The notes under the pieces were generated by a model, which did not search any database, was not told the origin of the DNA, and saw only the letters and a list, made by a program, of their open reading frames with translations. From NCBI GenBank assembly GCA_937927775.1, contig CALBEF010000047.1:1-61335 (forward strand): a stretch of 61,335 bases of DNA. Direction: 5' to 3'. The translations under genes were made by a program, and so were the position numbers. Shown here piece by piece: positions 49,064-57,250 of this stretch. Source of the DNA: an uncultured Anaerolineae bacterium. GTDB taxonomy: Bacteria > Chloroflexota > Anaerolineae > J036 > Brachytrichaceae. Every line of letters starts with the position of its first letter. Positions within the stretch are counted from its first letter, which is position 1.

Positions 49064-50161
49064 ATGCTAGTCCCCGACGAGCCGATTCGAGCCCGAAGAG
49101 AAAAGAAAACCGCCGTGTTCCCGGCAGCCCGGTGGGATGCTTTCGTCGAGCAGCACCCGTACGGACATTTCCTTCAGACCAACACCTGGGGCGAGCTAAA
49201 GTCCCAACACGGCTGGCAGCACCTCCGCTCCACCGTCGTTAGCGCAGACACGGAATTGATCGGCGGCTCCATTCTTCTTTTCCGGCGCTTGCCGTTCGGC
49301 CTCGGCACGCTCGCGTACGCGCCGCGCGGCCCGGTCGTCAACTGGGACAATCGCGACACAGCCACAGCCGTCATCAACATCACTGCCAGAACCGCCCGCA
49401 GCCGGGGCGCCATCGGCCTGATCGTCGAGCCGGAACTGCTCGACACGCCCTCCGACCGACGGACACTCACCGCATGCGGCCTGACCCCGCTCGACCTGCA
49501 CGTGCAACCCCGCCGCACCATCTGGATCAATCTGGACGTGGAAGAGGAAGTGGACATCCTCTCTCCCATGAAACAGAAAACGCGCTACAACATTGGTCTG
49601 GCCCGGCGCAGGGGCGTGACCGTGCGCGAAGGGACACCCGACGATGTGGCCGTTTTCTACGCCTTGTCGCAAACCACTGCCGAGCGCAACGAATTCGCAA
49701 TCTATCCTGAGTCCTATTACCGATCGTTCCTGAATCTTTTTGGCCCCGCCAACGCTAATCGCGCCCGTCTGATGGTGGCCGAACACAATAAGCGCGTGCT
49801 GGCTGCCCTGGTTGTCGTTGCCTTCGGCAAGCGCGCCACTTACCTGTACGGCGCCAGCAGCAATGAAGGCCGCGACTTGATGCCGACCTATCTGCTGCAA
49901 TGGGAAGCCATGCGCTGGGCGCGCGAACGCGGTTGCCGCACCTATGATCTGTGGGGGGTGCCCGATGAAGATGAGGCCGTCCTCGAAGCGAACTTCAAGG
50001 ATCGCAACGACGGCTTGTGGGGTGTCTATCGCTTCAAGCGCGGCTTCGGCGGACAGGTGGTGCGACACATCGGCGCGTGGGGGCAGGTGTTTTCGCCGGC
50101 GCGCTGGTGGTTGTATGCTCAAGCCCGCCGGCTGCGCAAAACCACCGGCCTGAGCGGCTAA
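49064..50161 (+). CDS. FemAB/FemX-like peptidyltransferase
   Basis: A 365-residue FemABX-type aminoacyltransferase with two GNAT-like modules. Signatures: FLQTNTWGELKSQHGWQHL at the N-terminus, LAYAPRGPVVNWDN, MKQKTRYNIGLARRRGV (the conserved KTR-x-N-I segment), LYGASSNEGRDLMPTYLLQW and CRTYDLWGVPDEDE, ending with YRFKRGFGG. Such enzymes add amino acids from tRNA to peptidoglycan precursors. The neighbouring tRNA-Pro is suggestive but probably coincidental. Start ATG 49064 was chosen by domain position; upstream sequence is repeat-derived. Confidence 0.88.
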   Translation: MLVPDEPIRARREKKTAVFPAARWDAFVEQHPYGHFLQTNTWGELKSQHGWQHLRSTVVSADTELIGGSILLFRRLPFGLGTLAYAPRGPVVNWDNRDTATAVINITARTARSRGAIGLIVEPELLDTPSDRRTLTACGLTPLDLHVQPRRTIWINLDVEEEVDILSPMKQKTRYNIGLARRRGVTVREGTPDDVAVFYALSQTTAERNEFAIYPESYYRSFLNLFGPANANRARLMVAEHNKRVLAALVVVAFGKRATYLYGASSNEGRDLMPTYLLQWEAMRWARERGCRTYDLWGVPDEDEAVLEANFKDRNDGLWGVYRFKRGFGGQVVRHIGAWGQVFSPARWWLYAQARRLRKTTGLSG

Positions 50162-50171
50162 CCCCGCCCCA

Positions 50172-50235
50172 TCACCCTGTCACCTTGTCACCTTGTCACC
50201 CTGTCACCCTGTCACCCTGTCACCTTGTCACCTCC
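50172..50235. repeat. 8-nt tandem array R12 (8 units)
   Basis: Eight octamers TCACCCTG / TCACCTTG in perfect phase between the FemAB-like and GH1 genes, ending 7 nt before the GH1 start. The array is C/T-rich on the plus strand, which leaves no visible Shine-Dalgarno sequence for the GH1 gene. Confidence 0.92.
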
Positions 50236-50242
50236 CCCCGCC

Positions 50243-51583
50243 ATGTCAGACGCCATTCACCATTTTCCCAAAGATTTCAAATGGGGCACCGCAACGGCCG
50301 CATACCAGGTCGAAGGCGACAGCCACAACAACCAGTGGGCGCTCTGGGAACAGACGCCGGGCAACATTCGCACCGGCCACAAGGCCGGCCTGGCCTGTGA
50401 CTGGTGGCGCAATGCCGAGGCCGACTTTGATCGCATGGTCGATCTCGGCCTGAATGCCCATCGCCTGTCGCTGGAGTGGAGCCGCATCGAGCCGCAGGAG
50501 GGCCGGTTCGACGATGCTGCCATCGACCGCTACCGGCAGATGCTGCTGGGGTTGCGGCAGCGCGGCATCGAACCCATGGTCACGCTGCACCACTTCACCA
50601 ACCCCATATGGCTCGAAGAGCGCGGCGCCTGGGAGTCTGAGGAGGTTGTGCCCAGGTTTCAGCGATTCGTTGCAAAGGTCGTCCGGTCGATGGGAGATTT
50701 GTGCGATCTGTGGTGCACCGTCAACGAGCCGAACATCTACGCCATCATGGGCTATCTGACGGATGACGGGCATATGCCCCCCGGCCGGCCCGGCAACTTT
50801 GACCTGACCCTGCGCGTCATCCGCAACATGCTGCTGGGCCATGCGGCGGCATACCAGACGCTGCACGAGCATCAGCCGCTGGCCCGCGTCGGCATTGCGC
50901 ACCACATGCGCGAGTTTCAGCCGCTGCGCCCGAACAACATATTGGATCAAATCGTCGCCCGCCTGCAAGACAACGCCTTCAACCAGAGCATCATCGACGC
51001 GCTTACCCGTGGGCGTTGGGGCGCCATTCTGGGGCGCGGCGCGTCACAAAGCGCGCGCGGCGTACGCGGCACGCTGGACTGGTTCGGGCTGAATTACTAC
51101 TCGCGCACCCGCAGTTATTTCGACGCCAAACGCCGGGACATGCTGTTCAGCAACATCACCGACACGCCGGGCGGCGAGATGAGCGATCACGGCTACGGCG
51201 AAATCTATCCCGACGGGTTGATGCACTGCCTGCGCCGGCTGGCAAGACATCGCCTGCCCATCTATGTCACAGAAAACGGCCTGCCCGATGACGACGATGA
51301 TCAGCGTCCGGCGTTCATCGTCCGGCACCTGCGCGTGCTATGGACGGCGGCCCAGTTCAACTACAAGATTCAGGGGTATTACCACTGGTCGCTGATCGAC
51401 AACTTCGAGTGGGGCCAGGGCTGGCGCATGAAGTTCGGGCTGTATGAAGTGGACCCGCTCACGCAGGAGCGCAAACCGCGCAACAGCGCCTGGCTGTACC
51501 GCGACATCGCCAAAGCCAATGCGCTCAGCAGCGACATCGCGCGCCGGCACACGCCCGAACTGCTGCCGGCGCTGTTTCCCTGA
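50243..51583 (+). CDS. Family 1 glycoside hydrolase (beta-glucosidase-like)
   Basis: A 446-residue GH1 enzyme. KDFKWGTATAAYQVEGDSHN opens the barrel; the acid/base Glu162 is in CTVNEPNIYA; the nucleophile Glu is in PIYVTENGLP near residue 346; GYYHWSLIDNFEWGQGW is the C-terminal signature. GH1 enzymes cleave beta-glucosides, galactosides or fucosides. Cytoplasmic, no signal peptide. The loop before TENG is short. The upstream array R12 replaces any clear ribosome binding site. Confidence 0.92.
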   Translation: MSDAIHHFPKDFKWGTATAAYQVEGDSHNNQWALWEQTPGNIRTGHKAGLACDWWRNAEADFDRMVDLGLNAHRLSLEWSRIEPQEGRFDDAAIDRYRQMLLGLRQRGIEPMVTLHHFTNPIWLEERGAWESEEVVPRFQRFVAKVVRSMGDLCDLWCTVNEPNIYAIMGYLTDDGHMPPGRPGNFDLTLRVIRNMLLGHAAAYQTLHEHQPLARVGIAHHMREFQPLRPNNILDQIVARLQDNAFNQSIIDALTRGRWGAILGRGASQSARGVRGTLDWFGLNYYSRTRSYFDAKRRDMLFSNITDTPGGEMSDHGYGEIYPDGLMHCLRRLARHRLPIYVTENGLPDDDDDQRPAFIVRHLRVLWTAAQFNYKIQGYYHWSLIDNFEWGQGWRMKFGLYEVDPLTQERKPRNSAWLYRDIAKANALSSDIARRHTPELLPALFP

Positions 51584-51638
51584 GCCGCCGGCCAGCTTCA
51601 CCACGCGATGTGTTAAGCTGGTTGACAGGGTGAATGCC

Positions 51639-51974
51639 ATGACACTCACGACTGCAACTGACACAGTGCCACTGGAGACAGACAGTGATGGCGTTATCCG
51701 TGTAGGAAAGACACGGGTTACGTTTGACACCGTGATCTCAGCTTTTCTGGAGGGGGCAACCGCCGAGGAGATCATCTTCCAGTACCCCTCGCTCGATCTG
51801 GCTGATGTGTACTCGGTAATTGCCTACTACCTGAGGCGGCGCGATGAGGCAGAGACTTATCGCCAGCGGCGTCAGGAGCAGGCTCACAGGATGCGGGAAG
51901 AGAACGAAGTCCGATTCGATCCTGCGGGCGTGCGCGAGCGCCTGCTGGCGCGTCGCGCCGGGAAAGAGCAATAG
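51639..51974 (+). CDS. DUF433-domain protein, probable antitoxin
   Basis: A 111-residue protein. The DUF433 core reads IRVGKTRVTFDTVISAFLEG followed by ATAEEIIFQYPSLDLADVY, a helix-turn-helix-like region. A charged C-terminal helix (EAETYRQRRQEQAHRMREEN) probably contacts the partner. DUF433 proteins are usually paired with a DUF5615 PIN-like protein, as here, 3 nt downstream. The pair is interpreted as a toxin-antitoxin module. AGGGTGA precedes the ATG. Confidence 0.85.
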   Translation: MTLTTATDTVPLETDSDGVIRVGKTRVTFDTVISAFLEGATAEEIIFQYPSLDLADVYSVIAYYLRRRDEAETYRQRRQEQAHRMREENEVRFDPAGVRERLLARRAGKEQ

Positions 51975-51977
51975 ACA

Positions 51978-52331
51978 ATGCTTCGCCTGGCCGCAGATGA
52001 GAATTTCAACAATGACATCGTTCGCGGCCTGTTGCGCCGCAATCCTCTTCTGGACATTGTGCGCGTTCAGGATGTTGGACTTTCAGGCTCGGAGGATCCT
52101 GCGATTCCGGAATGGGCAGCCCGCGAAGGACGTGTGTTGCTGACTCATGATGTTGCCACACTGACACGCTACGCTTACGAGCGTGTTCTGGCAGACAAGT
52201 CCATGCCTGGCGTCTTCGAAGTGAGTCGTGATGTCCCGCTGGGAGTCGCTATAGAAGACCTTTTGCTAATAGCCGAATGCAGCATCGAGGGGGAATGGGA
52301 GAGTCAGGTGCGCTACCTGCCTTTGCGGTAA
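51978..52331 (+). CDS. DUF5615 PIN-like protein, probable toxin
   Basis: A 117-residue PIN-like protein. The N-terminal Asp-Glu pair is in RLAADENFNNDIVRGLLRR, further acidic residues in VGLSGSEDPAIPEWA, and the conserved VLLTHDVATLTRYAYER carries the second metal-site Asp (THD). This matches DUF5615 (Mut7-C/PIN-like) putative RNases. Start 3 nt after the DUF433 stop, so the two are co-translated. Confidence 0.85.
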   Translation: MLRLAADENFNNDIVRGLLRRNPLLDIVRVQDVGLSGSEDPAIPEWAAREGRVLLTHDVATLTRYAYERVLADKSMPGVFEVSRDVPLGVAIEDLLLIAECSIEGEWESQVRYLPLR

Positions 52332-52361
52332 ACGCTCGCAAAGGCCGGAGAACGCCAACTG

Positions 52362-52859
52362 TCACGAAGGCTGATTCAGCGCGGCCTGCGCCGGCGGCGG
52401 GGGTTGAATCATCTCCATCGTGATGCCGTCGGGATCGAGAAAGTACACGGTGTAGCCGCCCTTGTTCACGCCGGCCTCGATCGCCACCGGCGCCTCAGCC
52501 TTGAAGCGCACCCCCAGCGCCTTCATCCGCCTGAACTCGGCGTGAATGTCATCGACGATGAACGCCCAGTGGCCGGCGCCGGTGTTGTTGGTGGACAGAT
52601 CGAGATCGTCCCGGCCATGCGGATGAACATACTCGACCAGCTCGATGTGGTGATTGGCGCGCGGGGCCAGCGGCTGGCCGGGCACGCGCAGTTGCGCCAC
52701 CTTCAGATGCGCCCCCTCGAAACCCACCAGCCGGGCGGTATACTCGTTGCGCTGCTCCTGTCCGCGCACATATTCCAGCCCCAGCACCTCGGTGTACCAC
52801 CTCACGCTGGCCTCCAGATCGCGCACCGTGAACGAGACGTGAAAGAAACCCTGAACCAT
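52362..52859 (-). CDS. VOC-family (glyoxalase/dioxygenase-like) protein
   Basis: A 165-residue vicinal-oxygen-chelate protein with two beta-alpha-beta-beta-beta modules. Potential metal ligands are His7 in FHVSFTVRDLEASVRWY, the His/Glu pair in NHHIELVEYVHPHG, His in AGHWAFIVDDIHAEF and Glu in DPDGITMEMIQPP. The motif DPDGITMEMIQ is the usual second-module ending. Function could be a lyase, dioxygenase or epimerase; undetermined. Array R13 fills the gap between its start and the E1-beta stop. Confidence 0.85.
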   Translation of the reverse strand: MVQGFFHVSFTVRDLEASVRWYTEVLGLEYVRGQEQRNEYTARLVGFEGAHLKVAQLRVPGQPLAPRANHHIELVEYVHPHGRDDLDLSTNNTGAGHWAFIVDDIHAEFRRMKALGVRFKAEAPVAIEAGVNKGGYTVYFLDPDGITMEMIQPPPPAQAALNQPS

Positions 52860-52894
52860 CTCGATTTTGGATTTTGGATTTTGGATTGACGATT
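52860..52894. repeat. 7-nt tandem array R13 (5 units)
   Basis: Five heptamers (TTGGATT three times, with CTCGATT and GACGATT at the ends) occupy the entire space from the VOC start codon (52859) to the first base of the E1-beta stop codon (52894). The spacer is thus nothing but the array. Confidence 0.92.
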
Positions 52895-53895
52895 CAGCGG
52901 ATTTTGACCCGGCCCTTCATCAGCTCCAGGGCAGATTCGACGATGTGACGCGGCTGAGGCAGCACTTCCTCTTCGAGCGAGCGAGCAACCGGAATGGGCA
53001 GATCAAGGCCGGCCACCCGCGCGATGGGGGCATCCAACTCGTCAAAAGCGCGCTCCATCACGCGCATGGCAACTTCCGCGCCAATGCCGCACGCGGCATG
53101 GGCTTCATGCGTCACCAGCAGGCGGTGCGTCTTCTTCAGCGAGGCAATCACCGTGTCGATGTCCATCGGCACGGTGCAGCGCAGGTCGATCACTTCGGCG
53201 GAAATGCCGTGCTCCTTCTCCAACGTCTCGGCAGCCTGCAGGGCAAAGAGCAGTTGCCGCGAATACGAAACAATCGTCAGGTCTGTGCCGGCGCGCTTGA
53301 CATCAGCCTGACCCAGCGGGATGGTGTATTCCTCTTCCGGCACCATGCCTTTGGTCGGGTATAGCAGCTTGTGCTCGATGAACATGACCGGGTTATCCTG
53401 GCGCAGCGCCGTTTTGAGCAGACCCTTGGCGTCATAGGGGGTGGCCGGGATAACCACCTTGATGCCGGGGATATGGGTAAACAACGTTTCAAAGCTCTGC
53501 GAGTGCTGCGCGCCGTTGCCGCGCCCGCCGCCCTGTTGCGCGCGAATCACCAGCGGAACCTTGACCGCGCCGCCGCTCATCGAGCGCATCTTGGCTGCCT
53601 GATTGAAGATCGAGTCGGCGCACACCAGCGCGAAATCCATGAACATCAACTCGGCCACCGGCCGCTTGCCGGTCATCGCCATGCCCACGCCCATGCTGAC
53701 AAAAGCGGATTCGCTGATCGGCGTGTCTTTGACCCGCTGCGGGCCGAACTTCGCCAACAACCCCTCGGTCACGCGGAAAACGCCGCCATAGTGGCCGATG
53801 TCTTCACCCATCAGGATGATGTTGGGGTCGCGTGTCATCTCCTCGGTCAATGCTTCGCGCAGCGCCTGCGCATAGGTCAGTTCTCTGCCTGTCAC
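52894..53895 (-). CDS. Dehydrogenase E1 component, beta subunit (pyruvate/2-oxoacid type)
   Basis: A 333-residue transketolase-like protein with a pyrimidine-binding domain and a C-terminal domain. Motifs: LTYAQALREALTEEM, NIILMGEDIGHYGGVFRVTE, VKDTPISESAFVSMGVGMAM, MSGGAVKVPLVIRAQQGGGR and VIDLRCTVPMDIDT. It pairs normally with an alpha subunit holding thiamine diphosphate, but none is adjacent; a complete fused alpha-beta E1 is 3.4 kb upstream. The N-terminal GTG start 53895 has GAGGG 9 nt upstream. It follows the isomerase gene across a 14-bp hairpin. Confidence 0.86.
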   Translation of the reverse strand: MTGRELTYAQALREALTEEMTRDPNIILMGEDIGHYGGVFRVTEGLLAKFGPQRVKDTPISESAFVSMGVGMAMTGKRPVAELMFMDFALVCADSIFNQAAKMRSMSGGAVKVPLVIRAQQGGGRGNGAQHSQSFETLFTHIPGIKVVIPATPYDAKGLLKTALRQDNPVMFIEHKLLYPTKGMVPEEEYTIPLGQADVKRAGTDLTIVSYSRQLLFALQAAETLEKEHGISAEVIDLRCTVPMDIDTVIASLKKTHRLLVTHEAHAACGIGAEVAMRVMERAFDELDAPIARVAGLDLPIPVARSLEEEVLPQPRHIVESALELMKGRVKIR

Positions 53896-53924
53896 TGTGT
53901 TCAACCCTCTTGTTGTGATTCCAG

Positions 53925-53955
53925 GAATCCCGGCTTCTTTGAGAAGCCGGGATTC
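53925..53955. repeat. Long perfect hairpin between isomerase and E1-beta genes
   Basis: GAATCCCGGCTTCT (53925-53938) and AGAAGCCGGGATTC (53942-53955) make a perfect 14-bp stem with the 3-nt loop TTG. No T-run follows on either strand. It lies in the 68-nt gap and may be an mRNA processing/attenuation hairpin or a small mobile palindrome. Confidence 0.8.
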
Positions 53956-53963
53956 TACTTCGA

Positions 53964-55580
53964 TCAAAACTCGCCGCAGAAAGACACCTCCAGACCCAGC
54001 GCCTTCATCGCGGCGGCCTTGGCAAACATAGCCTTCTTCGCTGCCGCTTTGGTCGGGGCATAGGCCACGTTGATGTGGTTGGCCTTGTGGCGAGCCATGA
54101 ACTGATCGCGGGTGATGCCCGACGTGATGGCGCTCATGATCGGCCACTGCTCGGTGGTCAGCTTCAGGCGCTCCTCCGTTTCGGCGTCGGGCAGCTTGAC
54201 GGCTTCGCAGATGCCGGTGTCAAAGTTGAGCTTGCCCGGCTGCACCCAGACGCGGCTCCACACCACCCAGCCCGGCTTGCTCACGCCCTTCACGGTGCCG
54301 CCGCCCAGCGGGAAGTACATCGGCGGCTGGCGCTCGCTCACCGTGCCGGCATACCCATCGACGAAATGCTCCGGCGGCGCGGCGCCCGAAATCTCGAACA
54401 CCCACACAAAGTCATCGAGCTGGCGGCCATTGTCATTGGCCGGCCCATTGTACCAGCGCCCCCAGCGCACGTCGTGCAGCGTGGTCTCCGGCGACAGCTT
54501 CATGCGCGTCCACAGGCCGTTGGTCACCAGCGCGTCCAGGCCGGCGCACTCGTCCACTTCATTGAAGTGCGGCAGGGCCTGACCCTTGTACAGCTCCTCG
54601 CCGGTCTTTTCGTCGTAAACGGGCGGGCGATCCACATTGTTCAGCAACCCTTCGACCAGGTCCGACGCCGGCGCCATATCCTTCAGGCCCTGCTGGTACT
54701 GAATGCCGATCGTGGCGCAGCCGAACTCGGCGGCGATGCGCACAGCGGCAATGTACATCCTGCACTGCTCCAGCACCTGATGCTCGGTCAGCTCTGTGGC
54801 CTCATCAGCGCCGAGGTTGAACTTCATGCCCTTGTTGAGCAGCCACTCGTACACCCCGCGCGCCTCGGCGTCGCTCACGGTGCGCATTTTGGCGACCAGC
54901 GCCGACTGGCTCAGTCGTTCCTTGTACACGCCGGTGGACATCAACAACGCATCGGGGATGATGGCGTTGTACATGCCCATGCAGCCCTCGTCAAAGATGC
55001 CCATGATGGCCTTGTTCTTCAACAGATCGCTGGCGTACTTCTCGCCGATGGCGGCAGCGGCAGCCGGCACTTCCACCGCGTCATACGGCTTGACATGATC
55101 GGTCTTGTGCGTCACCTTGCCCTTGCTCAGCCAGGCGCGCAGCCCTTTCACAAAGAAATCGTCGGTGAAGTCCTCGCTCCACAGGGTGCTGTACTTCACG
55201 CCGGCGGCGGTCATCGAGCCGTTCAGGTTGAGCATACCCACCAGGCCCGGCCACTGGCCGCTCCAGTTCGCCAGCGTCAGGATGGGGCCTTTGTGGGTAA
55301 TGAGGCCGGGCAGCACGTGATGGCTGTACTGCCACACGGCCTCGGCCACAATCAGGGGGGCGTCGGCGGGAATCCTGCGGAAGACCTCCATGCCATACTT
55401 CTGGCTGTCGATGAAGCCATGCTTCTGCTCCTCGATATAAGGATGACCCCGCCTGATCTTCACGCCTTCGCGCTTGACGGCCTCGAAGATCTGCTTCTCC
55501 ATGGCTTCCTGCGCAGGCCAGCACACCTGATTGGCCGACAGGCGCAAGTCGCCGCTTGCGACAAGATAGACGGTTTGCAT
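53964..55580 (-). CDS. L-fucose/L-arabinose isomerase-family protein
   Basis: A 538-residue protein of the FucI/AraA-like fold, predicted to interconvert aldose and ketose of a deoxy or pentose sugar. Segments: QTVYLVASGDLRLSANQVCW at the start, LTLANWSGQWPGLVGMLN, IMGIFDEGCMGMYNAIIPD with a candidate metal-site Glu, HFNEVDECAGLDALVTNGL, and the C-terminal ARHKANHINVAYAPTKAAAK whose His matches the position of the metal His in FucI. It is annotated by family likeness; the substrate could be fucose, arabinose, rhamnose or another. A fucosidase and a beta-arabinofuranosidase-like gene are elsewhere in the window. TTCTCCT (AGGAGAA on the minus strand) precedes the ATG. Confidence 0.8.
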   Translation of the reverse strand: MQTVYLVASGDLRLSANQVCWPAQEAMEKQIFEAVKREGVKIRRGHPYIEEQKHGFIDSQKYGMEVFRRIPADAPLIVAEAVWQYSHHVLPGLITHKGPILTLANWSGQWPGLVGMLNLNGSMTAAGVKYSTLWSEDFTDDFFVKGLRAWLSKGKVTHKTDHVKPYDAVEVPAAAAAIGEKYASDLLKNKAIMGIFDEGCMGMYNAIIPDALLMSTGVYKERLSQSALVAKMRTVSDAEARGVYEWLLNKGMKFNLGADEATELTEHQVLEQCRMYIAAVRIAAEFGCATIGIQYQQGLKDMAPASDLVEGLLNNVDRPPVYDEKTGEELYKGQALPHFNEVDECAGLDALVTNGLWTRMKLSPETTLHDVRWGRWYNGPANDNGRQLDDFVWVFEISGAAPPEHFVDGYAGTVSERQPPMYFPLGGGTVKGVSKPGWVVWSRVWVQPGKLNFDTGICEAVKLPDAETEERLKLTTEQWPIMSAITSGITRDQFMARHKANHINVAYAPTKAAAKKAMFAKAAAMKALGLEVSFCGEF

Positions 55581-55706
55581 TGAGTAGTTCTCCTTTTCTC
55601 CTGGTATTTGCGCGCGCTCTGTAGTTTACCCACAGGGCGCGCGTCCGGCCAGTGCTGCGGCAAACTCTACACCTCCTGTCTGATCGCGCAAGCGCCGACC
55701 GGCCTC

Positions 55707-55747
55707 GAAAAAGACCGAAGCCGCCCTTCATCAGAGCGGCTTCGGCC
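55707..55747 (-). terminator. Rho-independent terminator of the E1-E2 operon
   Basis: CCGAAGCCGC (55715-55724) pairs with GCGGCTTCGG (55736-55745) around an 11-nt loop. On the minus strand the stem is followed by TCTTTTTCG, giving an ideal T-run. It lies about 66 nt after the E2 stop, separating the E1-E2 genes from the isomerase gene. Confidence 0.88.
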
Positions 55748-55813
55748 TTCAGGAGATAGAAAGGACCATGAACGCGCGAACCGTTGCCCAGACGGCCCGC
55801 GTGCCCACCAACG

Positions 55814-57238
55814 TTATTCGGCCAGCAGCAGGAACGGCTCCTCGATGAGTTCCTTGACGTATTTCAGGAACCGCGCTGCCGGCGCGCCATCGGTGATCCG
55901 ATGGTCAAACGCCAGACTCAACGTCATCATCTTGCGCGCCACAATCTGATCGTTTAACACCACAGCTTTCGCCGCGATGCGCCCGACGCCCAGAATGGCA
56001 GCCTCTGGATAGTTGATGACCGGCGTGAAAGCGTCCACATCCAGCGGGCCGAGGCTGGTGATGGTGAATGTGCCGCCGAAATCATCCGGCAGCGAGCGCC
56101 CCTTGCGCGCCCGATCCACCAGCTCGCGCAACTCGACCCCGATCTGGCGCAGGGATTTTTGATCGGCGTTGCGCACCACCGGCACGGTCAACCCACGGTC
56201 GGTATCGGCAGCCATGCCGACGTCGATGCGCGCCAGATATTCGATCGCGTCCGAAGTCATGCGCGCATTCATATACGGGAACTTGCGCAGCGCGCGCGCC
56301 ACAACCATGACCAGCATGTCGTTGTAGCCGGGCGCAAAGCCCCATTCCCCGGCGAAACGGGCCTTCAACCGCTCGCGCACGGCGACGAATTCGGTCGCGT
56401 CCACATCCATGACCAGCGTCACGCGGGCCACGGTGCGGGTGCTGGTCGCCATGCGGTCGGCGATGACGGCGCGCACGCCCTTGAGCGGCACGCGCTCCAG
56501 CACGTCGCCCTGTGGGGCCGGCGCAGAGGGAGGAGCGGGCGCAACCGGAGGCGGCGGCGCTTGAACTGCTGCGGGAGCAACCACTTCCTCGGCAGCTTTG
56601 CCCTTCAGCGCCTCGGCGCGTTGCGCGATGGCCTGCTGCACATCTTCTTTCGTGATAGCCCCATTCGCGCCGGTGCCCTTGATCGTGCGCAGGTCGATGC
56701 CGGCCTCGGCCGCCATGCGCTCGGCAATCGGCGTAGCCCTGGGCGCCGACTGCAGATAAGCCACGACATCGCGTTCGGCCACCCGCGCGCCGCCGCCGCC
56801 GGTAGGGGTCACTTTGGACAGATCGACGCCCTCTTCTGCGGCGAGTTTGCGCGCGCGCGGCGAGGCAAAGACGCGCCCGGCCTCTGCGGTCTGCGCTTGC
56901 GCCGGCGCGCTTGATTCAGATTGCGCGGCGGGGGCGCTGTCAGCCGGCTGTGCGGGGGCGGCCGCCTCCACTGCCGCGCCAGGCGCCGGAAACTGCTCGT
57001 CCTGCCTGCCCACGATGGCCACAACCGTCAGAACTGGCAGAACCGTGTCCTCTGCGAACGGCCCCTTGTGCAGGTAGCCTTTGGCCGGCGACTCCACCGC
57101 GAAGATGGCCTTGTCCGTCTCGACCTCCAGCACTTCCTGGCCCTGATCGACCCTGGCCCCGTCCTCGACCATCCAGCGCACCAGGCGCACTTCCTCGACC
57201 GTTTGCCCCAGCTTGGGGATGAAGAGTTCTTTTGCCAT
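55814..57238 (-). CDS. Dihydrolipoamide acyltransferase (E2), with duplicated E3-binding domain
   Basis: A 474-residue E2. One lipoyl domain with lipoyl-Lys43 in EVETDKAIFAVES; an Ala/Pro linker; a first peripheral subunit-binding domain (RVFASPRARKLAAEEGVDL, 122-165) and a second one (RATPIAERMAAEAGIDLRT, 167-207). The acetyltransferase domain ends with the HxxxDG-type SLAFDHRITDGAPAARFL near residue 446, whose His and Asp catalyse acyl transfer. Two tandem E3-binding domains are uncommon. The gene follows the fused E1 gene after array R14, so pyruvate (or a related 2-oxoacid) dehydrogenase is the likely complex. E3 is not in the window. Confidence 0.9.
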   Translation of the reverse strand: MAKELFIPKLGQTVEEVRLVRWMVEDGARVDQGQEVLEVETDKAIFAVESPAKGYLHKGPFAEDTVLPVLTVVAIVGRQDEQFPAPGAAVEAAAPAQPADSAPAAQSESSAPAQAQTAEAGRVFASPRARKLAAEEGVDLSKVTPTGGGGARVAERDVVAYLQSAPRATPIAERMAAEAGIDLRTIKGTGANGAITKEDVQQAIAQRAEALKGKAAEEVVAPAAVQAPPPPVAPAPPSAPAPQGDVLERVPLKGVRAVIADRMATSTRTVARVTLVMDVDATEFVAVRERLKARFAGEWGFAPGYNDMLVMVVARALRKFPYMNARMTSDAIEYLARIDVGMAADTDRGLTVPVVRNADQKSLRQIGVELRELVDRARKGRSLPDDFGGTFTITSLGPLDVDAFTPVINYPEAAILGVGRIAAKAVVLNDQIVARKMMTLSLAFDHRITDGAPAARFLKYVKELIEEPFLLLAE

Positions 57239-57250
57239 TGCTGCTTACCC

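Noticed and set aside
50172-50235. CRISPR array
   Set aside because: Units are 8 nt with no unique spacers, and no cas genes are present in the window. The same holds for the other arrays.
52894-54147. Longer E1-beta starting at 54147
   Set aside because: That would run through the hairpin and overlap the isomerase gene by over 180 nt; GTG 53895 with GAGGG is the credible start.
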